From Leucocoprinus leucothites (Eukaryota > Basidiomycota > Agaricomycetes > Agaricales > Agaricaceae): 64,000 bases of DNA. Of this stretch, positions 10,514 through 21,462 are shown piece by piece. The translations under genes and the position numbers were made by a program. Each line of letters starts with the position of its first letter. The first letter of the stretch is position 1. The stretch spans positions 2,038,412 through 2,102,411 of the forward strand of contig JAACJO010000008.1 of assembly GCA_013368445.1 (NCBI GenBank). Reading direction: 5' to 3'. The notes beneath the pieces were generated by a model. The model was not told the DNA's origin. It was given only the letters and a program-made list of their open reading frames with translations, and did not search any database.

Positions 10514-11490
10514 GCACACTCTCAAGGTGACTTATATGAAGACGGAACCTCCAGCTGGACAGCGTGCACGAACACGCACGCGATTAACAACTATGAGCTC
10601 TCGCAATAAATTTCTGGGCACTCTCATCGTGTTCTCTCGGGTTCAACACATCTGCCGCAATCGCGAAACTCGACCATTTAAACAGTGTACTGGCCATTGG
10701 CTGAAAATCTGTGGACTGAAGCGGAGTGGAGATGGAGGTGTGCTGTACACAACGTGGTCGAGTGGCGACGTAGTAGAGGAGTGGTAGCCTGTGAGAGGAG
10801 AACCGAATGATTCGAAGACTCGAGAGACTGGTTCTGAATGGGATGAGGACCCTTTCTGACTAGTGATTTTTAGGTCTCATCTACCACTAAGGAAAACTTG
10901 GTTACTGTGTCCTGGTGGATCACATTTGTCAGGTCGCCTTTCAGATCTCAGAGATCATGGTCTTCACTGTCGTCCTTGTGGGCCGAGGGGGCACTTTGTT
11001 TCCCGGAGGTTGACATGGCACTCATGGTACGGGTGCGGGAAGCGGGGGAACGACTCGGAATACCGGTGGTGGTGGGCTGGGAGATGCACGGCCTGGAAGT
11101 CTCGTGAACATGCCATTGTTGTGAAATCTCTCGCTTGGAGGCCGTAGATCATGGGGGTGGTGGCAAGCCGGCGACGGGTGGTGGGACATTGAACGAACCT
11201 GTCCAATTTGGAGTGATATTCGTAGCTCAACAAATCCGACATAGGTTCTCAAATACGTGCCGTCTTCTGATAACTCCCGGCTACCGACACCTCGCCTACT
11301 CGACAGTAGGCCAGCAAGCTTTTCGGGCCCCTACAGCTCTGCCTCAGTGCCCGATTCATCCTCCACAGCCTCACGAAATCAAATTCGCAGCTGAAAATAT
11401 TCGTAGTTTGCCCAAGGAAAACGCCGACTGCGTATCAGACCTCACAACAAATCCGGATGGGAAGTCTATCGTCACAGCTGCAGGGGTGAG
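10514..11490 (+). pseudogene. older degenerate Cdh1 relic, unit 2
   Basis: Scattered WD40 segments of Cdh1 can be read in several frames: a match to the RETRPFKRCTGH region at about 10660-10690, to the HEHTAAVKALAW region at about 11090-11145, and to the [15 protein letters not shown] region at about 11440-11490. Stops, frameshifts and extra sequence separate them. It is much more diverged from the intact gene than the fragments at 6657 and 15871, so it comes from an earlier duplication. A sister copy lies at 20464-21462. Confidence 0.75.
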
Positions 11491-14301
11491 CCTCTTTGAG
11501 GCCTCACAATGCATCTCTGTAACTACTGGTTGGTGAACGAATAGGAGACTGCACTGGAATATGGCTAGGTCGGGGGTGTTTGTGCGTCCCTACTGCTAGG
11601 CTGTTCTCGGTGATTTCCTATTCACCAACTGCCTCCACCGTTCTCCGCATGTGCGAAGCTCATTACTTCTTTCATGAAGCTCTATTCGCTCTCAAGTTAA
11701 CCTGTTTGATTTATGATATTAAATTCGATTGTACGTTTTTCTGCCAATCTCCGTGTTTCTCTGAGTCACGCACTAGTCTCTTAAAATGCTTCGCTTTGTT
11801 GACCCTTGTCTCTCCTTTCTTCAAAATGTAGCACCAACATCTTCATACCGCTTAACTCACCGTGATGGCACAAGCAGACCTCGTCAATATTCGAAGCATG
11901 TCAACGATTTATTCAAGCGGAATATCCTTGCTTTTTCTCAGTATTCATATGACGTTGAGTTTGAACCTTTGAATGCACGTGGGGTGCTATTGGAAGTCTT
12001 ATAAGCCACCCTAGGACGAGTTTGGCTTGGAGCATCTTCTATTACACCGGAACTGGGTCGGGTCCTTGAGTGCCGGGGTCAACAGCGTGATCTGGGCGGC
12101 GGCGGCGGTCGATTGATGCACGCCCTTGGTCATGCCAAGGCCAATCACTTGAGAAGATCGTGAAGAGTTTACAGGACGTGTGGATGGACAGGACCGGCCT
12201 CTTGCGTACACTTAGCCCTTTTCTTTTCCCTCTATCATCTTCAATAGATCTCGTAGTAACCCCGTGGTCTGTGGATTGCCTTTTTGTTGGCTTTTGTAGA
12301 TCCTCGAGAGGATGCCCAAAGATGTACCGGCACCAGTATGTACATTAGCTATTTATGGGTGGGCATGAACGTGGTTCTCCGCTCCTATCACGATGTTTAC
12401 ATCACTGCTCCTGGCACTAGAATTAGTTGGACTCTCGACTAAAAAGACAAAACAACTATGCTTATTTATCGTGTTCGCCATTCATTAGTTCTTGGAACTG
12501 TTAAATATCGACCGCAGCCGTCAAATTATCATTCCCATTTATTTGAGCGTCTTGATCCTCACATTCAAAGATTCATCAGATCCGGCCTTATTTGTCGCGC
12601 TGGTTTGAGTGGAACAATAGGGGTAATTTCCAGGGCGCTAAATATCTTAGATTAGCTTCTAGCACCCTCCAGGCTCTGCCACCGTGGGGATCAATCATGG
12701 ATTCATGGATCGCTTTGAGTGAGTGTTATCGGCGAAAGTACGGAGCAGACAAGAAAAACATCGGTTTCAAATAAGTCAGGATCTGATTGCACTAATACTC
12801 CAGAGACAGCTCGGGCCCCGGGGCAATATGTACCTAACTCGGATGCGGGGCAAGCGAAAAAGGTGAAAGAAGACCCTGGTTCCGAATAAGTCAGGGTCTG
12901 ATTGTCTTAATGTTCGGAGTAACACTCGACTGCAATCTTGGCCGTAAGAGGTTCACTGGCAAGACGGATGCCTGGAGCCGTGAACGCCCAAGGGACATCC
13001 GGTTTCAGCAGTGGTTGTTTGCCAGATAATTATTTTATACAGAGAATGCCCACCAACAGGAGTATAACTAAACATCTGCCCCCAATTCTAGCGAACGGAG
13101 GTTCTGTTCGTGAGCGATCAGTCTAACTTGACCATATACCCACTCAAGTATGCTCCAGTACAAAGCTGCGAAATACCGAATACGTCACATCACCTCTGGG
13201 CAATTCTCAAAATAATTTCTAGCTGCTTTAATGTCGAAAATGATCCTCATCAACAGTTTTAAAGCCCCGTTAAACATATCAGGGAATGATTTTGAGACAC
13301 AACTTTCCAGCCGATGGTGATGAAGGGCTGCTCTGTCTCTACGAGATTACCACTACATACGTGTGGAGATAGGTCCAAAAGTTGGTGCTGCCACCGTCAG
13401 ACGGAAGGACCGAAATTGTATCCTTTTCCCAGATGACACCCCATCGCTCCCTTTGTCACTTGCTCCTTATTTGCTTCCGAAGTTTTGTTTTGAATTTCTA
13501 GTGGGTTTTCGGCTTTGGTCTTTGGTACGCTAGAAGCATTAGCATGCCTTGGCCCGAGTACATTGCAAGCGACTTTGGGGACCGAAACAACCTCCAACGG
13601 CTTCCAGTATTAAACTATATCTGATAGATCAGAAAACGTACTAGTTGGTATCATTGTGCAAGACCCAGGTGGAGATATAACGGGTATATTTACTGGCGGT
13701 AGAATTATGTTAGATGAAGATTTGGTCGAGGTCATCTGAGACAAAATTGAGCTAGATGCATGTATTTCCTTGAGAATATTGCTAAGGATTTACGAAATTT
13801 CACTTCACCTCACTCCAGAAGCATAACTTGTGAGAGTGAGCACAGATTTTATTCGTTTCCAAGAGTTCTAGAAGCCATCTTTTGAACGCTCGAGTAAATG
13901 CAATAGTCCAGAATGACTTATGTCAAACGCTTGAAATCTCGGGTCTGGCCATCGTGCTCAAGTGTCATTCATCGTGGATGCTCTCCACCAAGCTTCCCAT
14001 GCCCACCATGGTATCCACAGCCCCTTTAAATGTTCAACTGTGGAAGCTACGCCATACTGACTTTTCTCTGGTGAGTGTCTGCTCAGTCATTTGTGCGTTG
14101 ACTTCTTTCCGACGACTCAGAATTTTTGATTCCTTATTAAGTATTAGTGGGGATCAAAATCAGACGTACAGATCCATGTCCGATTTCTGCTGAAAAGTAA
14201 TCCGGAAGTCATGCTAGGCTTAAAGCAGAAATACAGCATTCATGTCACCGTTCGCATATTGCGTACCAGAGATTTGGCGGAGATAGGGGCCATGAAAATG
14301 G
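11491..14301. repeat. long non-coding spacer between relic and type 2 lectin gene, unit 2
   Basis: Homologous to 21463-24112. No protein family is recognisable. Short open frames are not preserved between the copies. An imperfect direct repeat (ataagtcaggatctgattg at about 12773 and ataagtcagggtctgattg at about 12888) is present in both units. Near 13740-13810 it shares gagctagatgca and ttcacttcac with the spacer upstream of type 1 genes, which points to common descent of the two lectin promoters. Confidence 0.65.
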
Positions 14302-14308
14302 TATAAAA
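14302..14308 (+). promoter_or_regulatory. TATA box of lectin-like gene 3
   Basis: TATAAAA lies 80 nt before the ATG at 14382. The context matches the type 2 promoter at 24113. Confidence 0.72.
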
Positions 14309-14381
14309 GCTCTTGAAGGTTGTGCAGGAAGTACTACAGCTCGAAACTCGTCTACAACTCCTCAAATCATCTCGCTACAGC

Positions 14382-15014
14382 ATGCTCTATAACACAGTGC
14401 GTACATTGAGCTTACGACAATTGACGTAGACCGCTCACCTCTACCATTAGATCTTCACGGCCACCCTCTTGGCTGTCGCAATGGCCCAGGGCCCTCGGGC
14501 TTGCTACCAAGGTAGTAGCGGGTCTGCCGCACCCGCCCGTGATTGTGCTTCATTCATCAACACTTTCTGTGATGATGCTTCCATGGGCCAAACCCCTGTA
14601 GGCGAAAATTTGAGTTTCGGAAGTATAACAATGAGCTGACTATTGCTGTAGGTTCGAATTGGTGACTCCACAAGCCGTTGCTTCAATTTGCCCGGTGGAG
14701 ATAGGTGTATGTATAGTCAACCTCTTCCTCAAACCTGCTAATATCTAAGGGCTCATGAACCTGGTTAGGTGACTTCATTGCGCTCAACACCTACACAAGG
14801 GCCGTTTCTCCCGATAACAATAGCTGCAGGACAGTCTTGAATGATATTGCTGGTCGCTGCCCATACGTAAGCAGGGCTTTCATTGAATAGGTGGTGCTGT
14901 ATCTGATCGAATTATCTGTAGGGTGGATTTGGCCAAATCGCCGACCCTGCATACACATTCACTGTTGATCGCAACCATGGCGCCTGTAGCCGCAATGTTC
15001 AGCCTGGCTCTTAA
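14382..15014 (+). CDS. small secreted 8-Cys lectin-like protein (GBP Y3-like), type 2
   Basis: There are five exons: 14382-14396, 14451-14597, 14652-14706, 14769-14866 and 14922-15014, giving 135 aa. The signal peptide, eight cysteines, SRCFNLPGGDRCD block and DRNHGAC end are as in the other copies. Type 2 differs from type 1 in an MLYNT start, in having CPY rather than CNL before the last intron, and in its C-terminus. The reading frame is intact and all splice sites are canonical. Its own type 2 promoter precedes it and an aldo/keto reductase fragment follows about 450 nt downstream. Confidence 0.75.
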
Positions 15015-15463
15015 GTTGTCAGGCTGTGGGCCAGTCCACTACTTAGCCCAAAGGTTTTCGTTGAATCTATACTTTGGTTTGGAGAATAGTTTGTATAACC
15101 AGGAATGAACTAGCGGCTTTCAATAACCAATAAAATACCTTGATCATTATTTGAGAAACTTTCACTTCACCTTGCGAAGTAGCCTGCGTTTCGGAGAGGA
15201 AGATCAAAGCCAAATTTGAATTTGCCTCTTGCCATCCTCTTAGCAACTGTGACATTGAAGAGCGCGAAAATGCACTGGTCGAGTCTGATAGCGAGGGACA
15301 GCAGGAGGCAGCCCCTTCAAGGAGGTATCGTTGATTGCTGTTCATCTGATCCGAGGCTTCTTTGTGGGATATGGGAAATGATCGATGATTACAACTGCCT
15401 CCTAAGCAAAAGTACAGATCACTTTCTTATCTATCTCATCTCCAATCATCGGGCTCGTCCCAC
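15015..15463. repeat. spacer between lectin gene and aldo/keto reductase fragment, unit 2
   Basis: This intergenic stretch corresponds to 6171-6416 (shorter) and 24828-25321. No gene is seen. It contains the 5' flank of the aldo/keto reductase gene (tctatctcatctccaatcat before the ATG). Confidence 0.6.
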
Positions 15464-15870
15464 CATGTCAATTCATTCATTTCAGCTCCTTGATGGCACT
15501 TCGATCCCATGGCTCGCCTGGGGGCAGTGGTACAGGAGTTAACGGGAGTGAAGATGCCATAGAGAAAGGGAAACCTGCTATCCAGAGTGGGATAAACCAC
15601 ATTGACACTGCCCAGCTGTATAAAACCGAACGTGAAACTGGAGAGTCCATCAAGCGCATAGGGCTCTCAAAGGATCATGTTTATGTGATGTCAAAACGCA
15701 AGTCTACCCGAAATGTGATGATCGGCACTTAATAACCTTGATTCGTTCAAACAGTTTCCTGGGACACTGATGATCAGCCTCTTTCTCTGGATGAGGTTCA
15801 GGCTCGGGTTGAGGGCTCCTTGCAGAGGCTTGGATTTGTCCCGGACCTCTTCCTGATTCATAATCCATTC
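15464..15870 (+). pseudogene. aldo/keto reductase 5' fragment, copy 2 (frameshifted, truncated)
   Basis: This copy keeps the HIDTAQLYKTERETGESIK stretch, with the catalytic Asp and Tyr of the AKR family, and TSK-like residues (MSK here) with the catalytic Lys. One extra G in the run at about 15519-15523 (five G instead of four in the other copies) shifts the frame just after PWLAWG and creates a stop at 15540-15542. The exon 1 donor is changed from GT to GC. The fragment continues through intron 1 into exon 2 (SLQRLGFVPDLFLIHNPF) and stops at 15870, where it joins Cdh1 exon 3. Confidence 0.85.
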
Positions 15871-16835
15871 TAACCGAACATACCAACACGCACATCAACA
15901 ACGAATAGGAGCTCTCGCATGGAACTCTTGGGTTCTTTCATCTGGTTCTCGAGATCGAATGGTCCACCACCGTGATGTACGCAACCGCGAAACACGACCG
16001 TTTAAACGATGTACCGGGCACAGACAAGTGTGCGGGTTGAAATGGAGTGGAGATAGTGGTGTATCATCTGCGACGTTGGCGACTGGTGGAAATGATAACA
16101 AAGTGTGTATTTGGGATTTGCGTGGTTCGAGGAGAAGTTCGGTTGCTGGCAGACCTGCTGGAATAACGCTTGGTGGTGGTGGTGGAACGAGTAGTGGTGA
16201 TGATGGACCGGGTGATACGCCGCTATGGAAATTTCATGAACATACGGCTGCTGTGAAAGCTCTAGCTTGGGATCTACATATCGCTGGGTTATTAGCGACC
16301 GGCGGTGGAACACAAGATAAACATATCCGATTTTGGAACGTCAGTAACGGAACAATGTTAAACGAACTCGATACCGGGTCCCAAGTATGTACCTTACCTC
16401 CAGTTCGTCCCTTTTAGTCTACTCACCACGAAATAGGTCTGCAACCTCATCTGGTCGCTAACATCTCACGAACTTGTTTCAACACACGGATTCTCCTCCA
16501 CAACTGCGTAAAACCAAATCTGTATCTGGAAATATCCTTCACTGAACATGGTTGCTTCACTCACGGGGCACACGAATCGTGTGTTGTATCTTGCGATGAG
16601 TCCAGATGGGGAGACGATCGTAACAGGGACAGGGGATGAGACGTTGAGGTTTTGGAATGCGTTTCCGTCGAAGAGGGAGAGGGAGAAGGCGTCGTTAAGT
16701 GGGATGGGGTTGGGAAGTGGGAGTGGTGGAGGGTCGGCGGGAGGGGTGGGAGGTGGTGGTGGAGGGAGCGTGGTTGGGGAGTGGGGAGTGAAAGGGAGGG
16801 GGAGTGCGTTGGATTATGGAAGGTTGATTCGGTGA
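15871..16835 (+). pseudogene. Cdh1 exon 3-4 fragment, copy 3
   Basis: The sequence matches the intact Cdh1 gene from about 2219 (within exon 3) to the stop, including the intron of exon 3/4. It starts mid-exon at the junction with the aldo/keto reductase fragment, so it has no start codon, no C-box and lacks the first WD40 blade or more. A codon is deleted in HRQEVCG (E missing). A CAA to TAA change creates a nonsense codon at 16509-16511. The Gly-rich tract is shorter than in the intact gene. This is recent, high-identity duplication debris. Confidence 0.88.
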
Positions 16836-19028
16836 TGCGTTGGGCGTTCGAGCGAGCGCTTTTGCATTGCTTCCCTTGGCCCCTTTTTCACACCCGGTGA
16901 CGTTCCATTCGTCGACCCTGTGCGCTCATTGGCTTCTGGTGTGTATGAAATCACAGTACTTGTTCTTTGTTTTTCGTGGAGCTATTCTATTCAAATTCGT
17001 ATTCGATATGTTGTTATGGTCTCGTTGATTTGTTGTGCGTCGTTTTTCTCTATCATGTTTCATGTCCTGCCATGCAATTTCGTTTCTTTTGCTTTGTCTT
17101 TGGGACTCACTTGTTCGTTCTGTATATATCGTTTCATCGTTTTCTATGTATGTAACATGAACGAGAACTCAAAAATAAGTTTTTGACAATGTTCTGATAA
17201 TGGGTATTATTTATGAAATATATTTATCTGTTTCTTTTGTGATGATGCTCAGGGTTTTGGTATTTGAGAAGAAAAAGTGTGGAGTGTTGGGGAAGTTGTT
17301 CCTTTTGAGGTGTTTCTTGAGCCTCGAGGCGGGTTTTAGATGAGTTAGAACAGTTTTGTTGTGTTCGGTATTGATGCAGACGAGTTCTCCGGGGATTTTC
17401 GAGTGCCGGACTCATAATGACGGGTGTCAATGTCACGATGTATAGTATGTTCACAGGTCAGGGCGGGTTGGCTGATATGGTCGTATATGTCTGTTTTGAG
17501 AGAGAGAGAGAAGTACCAAGAACCGGAAATCATATAGTCCCGGAATCTAATAAAAACTCCACATGAGAACCTCGTGTCAAGATGTTCTTGAGGCGCTTTA
17601 GACCAGAGATATTTGATATATGGCAGAGTTTGATCCGAGCCTAGTAGCCGGTGATCTCTCAAGATCTCAAGTTTTGATGGAAAACATGAATGGAGCGCTC
17701 GGGGCTTTGTGTGTTCAGCGATGACTCGCCTCTCGTTGGTCACTTGAAGTGTTATGTCTGTGGAATGGTATCGACTGCCTGCGTTTCTGGGATTACCGTG
17801 CTTTTGGATTGAAGCAGATGAAAAAAAATAACTCTCGTCTCAATTTCCTCAGCTTCTCTTGTACTTGATGAATAAAGAAGATGACATGACTATGAAGAAA
17901 GGGGGATTCGTTCTCCAAATTGGACGGCGCACTAACCAGATTTTACCCGTTCTTTCTAGTTAGCTGAATGCGAAGCTGGGGGGCATGGGGGCATGATCGG
18001 GCGCATGGAAGGTTCAGATTTACATGACTCATGTCAAAAACATATGTGAATGATAAGCATAGCTTTACCGGCACTTGATGACTCCTCAGTGGACAGTTTG
18101 TTTTGACAGATTGTAGTGATTCGGTCATCGAGTTGCCCGGCTGATGTTTGTGCTTATCATGCCGTCGCTCGTACGACAATGAATCTTTGACCTCTTGAAG
18201 CTGGTCTATGGTCTCCGGTCAACGCCGACCCTATGGTCGGACAGATTACGAAAATTGGGCAAACGACCTTGGTTTCGGCATGTTTGTTATTCTCTATACC
18301 TGTGGTAAATATGCGATGAACAGCGATCTTTACTACTAACGACCCGTGAGAACGAATGCAAGTGGGTCACTTCCCGCTTCCTGTACTAGTACTAGGTCAT
18401 TGAAAACTTTCACCCTCGATTTTCTGTCCTCTGGGGATGAGTCCACGGTGTGCTGCTAATCACCGTAATCGGCAAGAGCGCCTATCCAAAGGCTCCACAT
18501 CTCTTGTTTATGACAGAGAAGAGTTTTCAATGGACGCTTTGGCACCGGCACTTTGTCTCAGCGGAGAAGGATCGAAGCATCCCTCAGTAGATGATATTCA
18601 ATTGTTTGACGACATAGCCATTGTCATTATACGAGATCCTTGCGGGAATTCGGCGGCTGGTGTGCGTTCTTTGAGGTAACTGAAGTCCGTTCAGTGGAGT
18701 ACGACCAAAGTCAGCTGAAACAGAAATCCGAGCTAGATGCACATACTCAGTTTCTCATGTAAACCTCGTGTTAAAATTATGCTATTTTAATTCACTTCAC
18801 AATCGAGGACTCCTGAGAGTGGTTATCCCCACTTGAGAGATTAGGTCTTCTCGAGCGTCCAAGGGCTTTGTGCGAGGGTGATCCAAGCCTTGACGAAAAT
18901 AGACGATTTTAAATGTACTCAATTGACTTCATGCATGGTCATCCTTGGAACTTCACAAGCCATTTCAACATTTGCTTGTTTGTTTTTTTAATTCTCCTCG
19001 CCTAGTTCCAAAATGCCACCGACAACAG
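16836..19028. repeat. non-coding spacer, copy 3 of 3
   Basis: Homologous to 3206-5432 and 6863-9197; it looks closest to the copy at 6863. No gene is seen. The right end is the type 1 lectin promoter. Confidence 0.8.
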
Positions 19029-19035
19029 TATAAAA
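19029..19035 (+). promoter_or_regulatory. TATA box of lectin-like gene 4
   Basis: TATAAAA lies 84 nt before the ATG at 19113, in the conserved type 1 promoter block. Confidence 0.75.
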
Positions 19036-19112
19036 ACTCCTGGAGGTCTCCAGAAAATCTCAACCACTCAAGCTTCTCAAGAGTTGTTTTCACCACCTAT
19101 ACTCTCATCAGC

Positions 19113-19753
19113 ATGCTTTCTAAGACTGTAAGTCTGTCGAAGGCAACTAATGTTACTACAATTGTTCTCACTACTCTCCTCTGTTACCAGATCTTCATGG
19201 CCACCCTCCTGGCTGCGGCCACCGCCCAGGGCCCTCGCACCTGCTTCACAAGCAGTAATAGTTCCGCTGCTGCACCTGCCACCGACTGTGCCCAATTCAT
19301 CACCAGCTTCTGTAGTGACGCCGCGTCGTCCCAGATTCCTGTAAGAATTTCAGGTCTCTGAAAAGAATAACCATTGTCTGACAACTGTAAAGGTTCGGGT
19401 TGGTGATAATACAGGCCGCTGCTTCAACTTGCCTGGCGGTGATAGGTGTATGTTTGGTCATCCTCCTGCCACAAATTGACAATTGGCTGATAAGCCTAAC
19501 CAGGTGATTTGACTGCATGGAACACTCTCAATGTGGACACAGCGCCCAGCGGTACTAATTGTGTCACAGTCATGACTGATCTAGCTGCCAACTGCAACCT
19601 TGTAAGCCTGGCTTCGTTTTAACTACACTGCGTCGCATCTGATATATTTATCTGTAGGGAGGCTTCGGCATGATCCAGAATTCTACGGCGTATACCTTCA
19701 CCATTGACCGCAACCACGGTATTTGTGGCCGAGGTCCTCAGGCTGGATCTTAA
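19113..19753 (+). CDS. small secreted 8-Cys lectin-like protein (GBP Y3-like), type 1
   Basis: There are five exons: 19113-19127, 19191-19340, 19393-19447, 19504-19601 and 19658-19753, giving 137 aa. It is a paralogue of the gene at 9275 with about twenty visible substitutions, many in the N-terminal variable loop (TSSNSSAAAP against QGNNGVGAAP). All eight cysteines, the RCFNLPGGDRCD block and DRNHGIC are kept. Frame and splice sites are intact, in contrast to the decayed Cdh1 and AKR pieces in the same unit. This suggests selection for the lectin genes. Confidence 0.75.
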
Positions 19754-20463
19754 GTTGCAAGCCAGCCTCCGAGACAACAATGATGGAGCAATTGCATATG
19801 ATTATCTAGTTTCCTTGAATCTATGGCCGTACACAGGTTCATGGTTTAAAGAATGGTCTCTGTATCCAAGAATCTATTGCTTTTGATCCTCATCAGCCAC
19901 CATAAACCTCTGCAGTTGATTGAGAACTTCTGTAATGATTCACCTGGAAAGATTGTCGATACTGAGGCTGCCTACTCAATGAATCTCCACATGGGCTACT
20001 ACCGCCTAGATAACATTGGAACGTTTAGTGTGTTCATTTCCCCGATGCCCAACACAAGCGCGAATCTGCCCGCTCTTCGCTAATACCGTAAACGTTCCAC
20101 TGAATTATTCGAGACTGGCCTTTAGGTAAGTGCGTCATTCAGTAAACGCCAAGTAATGTTGAGAATTTATATTTTCTTTGTCCAGGCCCAGGCTTTCGAA
20201 CCGTTGAAATCGTTTTATCAAATTAGTTCTTATTATTTTTCAGCTTGGTAGTTTATTTTTAGCGGTGTTTTCTAAATAGACCTGTTAGTTTATCTTGATA
20301 TAGTGTAGCTATGACTTTGAGCCCGCTTCCGCATGGAGGGGCAAGCTCAGACGTGCAAGGTTTGGAGATGAGGATGCTGAGGATGATGACCATGAAATCG
20401 TGGGAGAAGACAGAATTAGACCAGACCTTACGAGAAAGGGACGACTTGACAGACCTGACCATT
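19754..20463. other. non-coding stretch after lectin-like gene 4
   Basis: Homologous to 9915-10513. Contains the lectin gene 3' flank; no gene is recognised. Confidence 0.6.
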
Positions 20464-21462
20464 GCACACTCTCAGATCGACTATGAAGACAGAACCTCCA
20501 AATGCACGGCATACATTATCATGCACGCGAATAATGAATAACGGTGGCATGATCTTGCAATAAATTTGTGGGCGCTCCCACCGCGTTTTCTCGGGTCCAC
20601 CACTGCAACGTCTACCACGGTCGCAAAGCTCAGCTGTTCAAACAGTGCACTGGCCATCAGCCGAAATCTGTGGACTGAACTGGAGTGGAGATGGAGGTGT
20701 GCTGTACACAACGTGGTCGAGTGGTGACATAGTAGAGGAGTGGTAGCCTGTGAGAGGAGAGCCGAATGATTCGAAGACTCGAGAGGCTGGTTCTGGATGG
20801 GATGAGGACCTTTTCTGACTAGGGATTTTCTGGTCTCATCTACCACTAAGGAAAACTTGGTTACTGTGTCCTGGTGGATCACATTTGTCAGGTCGTCTTT
20901 CAGAGATCATGGTCTTCACTATCATGCTTGTAGGCCAATGAAGCGCTTTATTTCCAGACGGTTGACATGGCACTCATGGTACGGGTGTGGGAAGCGGGGG
21001 AATGACTCGGAATATCAGTGACGATGGACTGGAAGATGCACAGCTTGGAAGTCTCGTGAGCATGCCATTGCTGCGAAATCTCTCGCTTGGAGCCCGTGGA
21101 TCATGGGGGTGCTGGCAATCTGGCGACGGGTGGTAGGACATTGAACGAGCATGTCCAATTTTGGAGTGATAGTCGTAGAGCTACGTTCAACGAATTCAAC
21201 ACGGGTTGTCAAATACGTGCCGTCTTCCGATAACTCCCGACTACCGACACCTCACCTAAGTACTCGACTGTGGGCCAGCAAGCTCTTCGGGCCTCCTACA
21301 GCTTTGTCTCAGCGCTCGATTCATCCACAGTCCCACAAAATCAAACTCGCAGCTGAAGATATTTGTAGCTTGCCCAAGGAACACGCCGACCGCGTATTAG
21401 ACCTCGCAATAAATCCGGATGGGAAGTCTATCGTCATAGTTGTGGGGGATGAGCCCCTTTGA
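20464..21462 (+). pseudogene. older degenerate Cdh1 relic, unit 3
   Basis: Sister copy of 10514-11490. The segment at 20464-20540 aligns with Cdh1 exon 3 (HIYDASTLQLHRTYQHAH region) and 21410-21462 with the NPDGKSIV...GDE-like last blade. Multiple stops and frameshifts are shared with the sister copy, so decay began before the large unit was duplicated. Confidence 0.72.

Larger units (their letters stand above)
6657..15870. repeat. large tandem unit 2 (about 9.2 kb)
   Basis: The order is Cdh1 3' fragment, spacer, type 1 lectin gene, degenerate Cdh1 relic, spacer, type 2 lectin gene, aldo/keto reductase start. The same order recurs in the next unit (15871-25722). The left boundary is the AKR-intron/Cdh1-exon-4 junction and the right boundary is the AKR-exon-2/Cdh1-exon-3 junction, so the two boundaries are not the same breakpoint. 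Confidence 0.82.

Noticed and set aside
13397..13597. Minus-strand 66-residue frame in the spacer
   Set aside because: The matching position in the sister unit (about 23270-23390) does not keep the frame.
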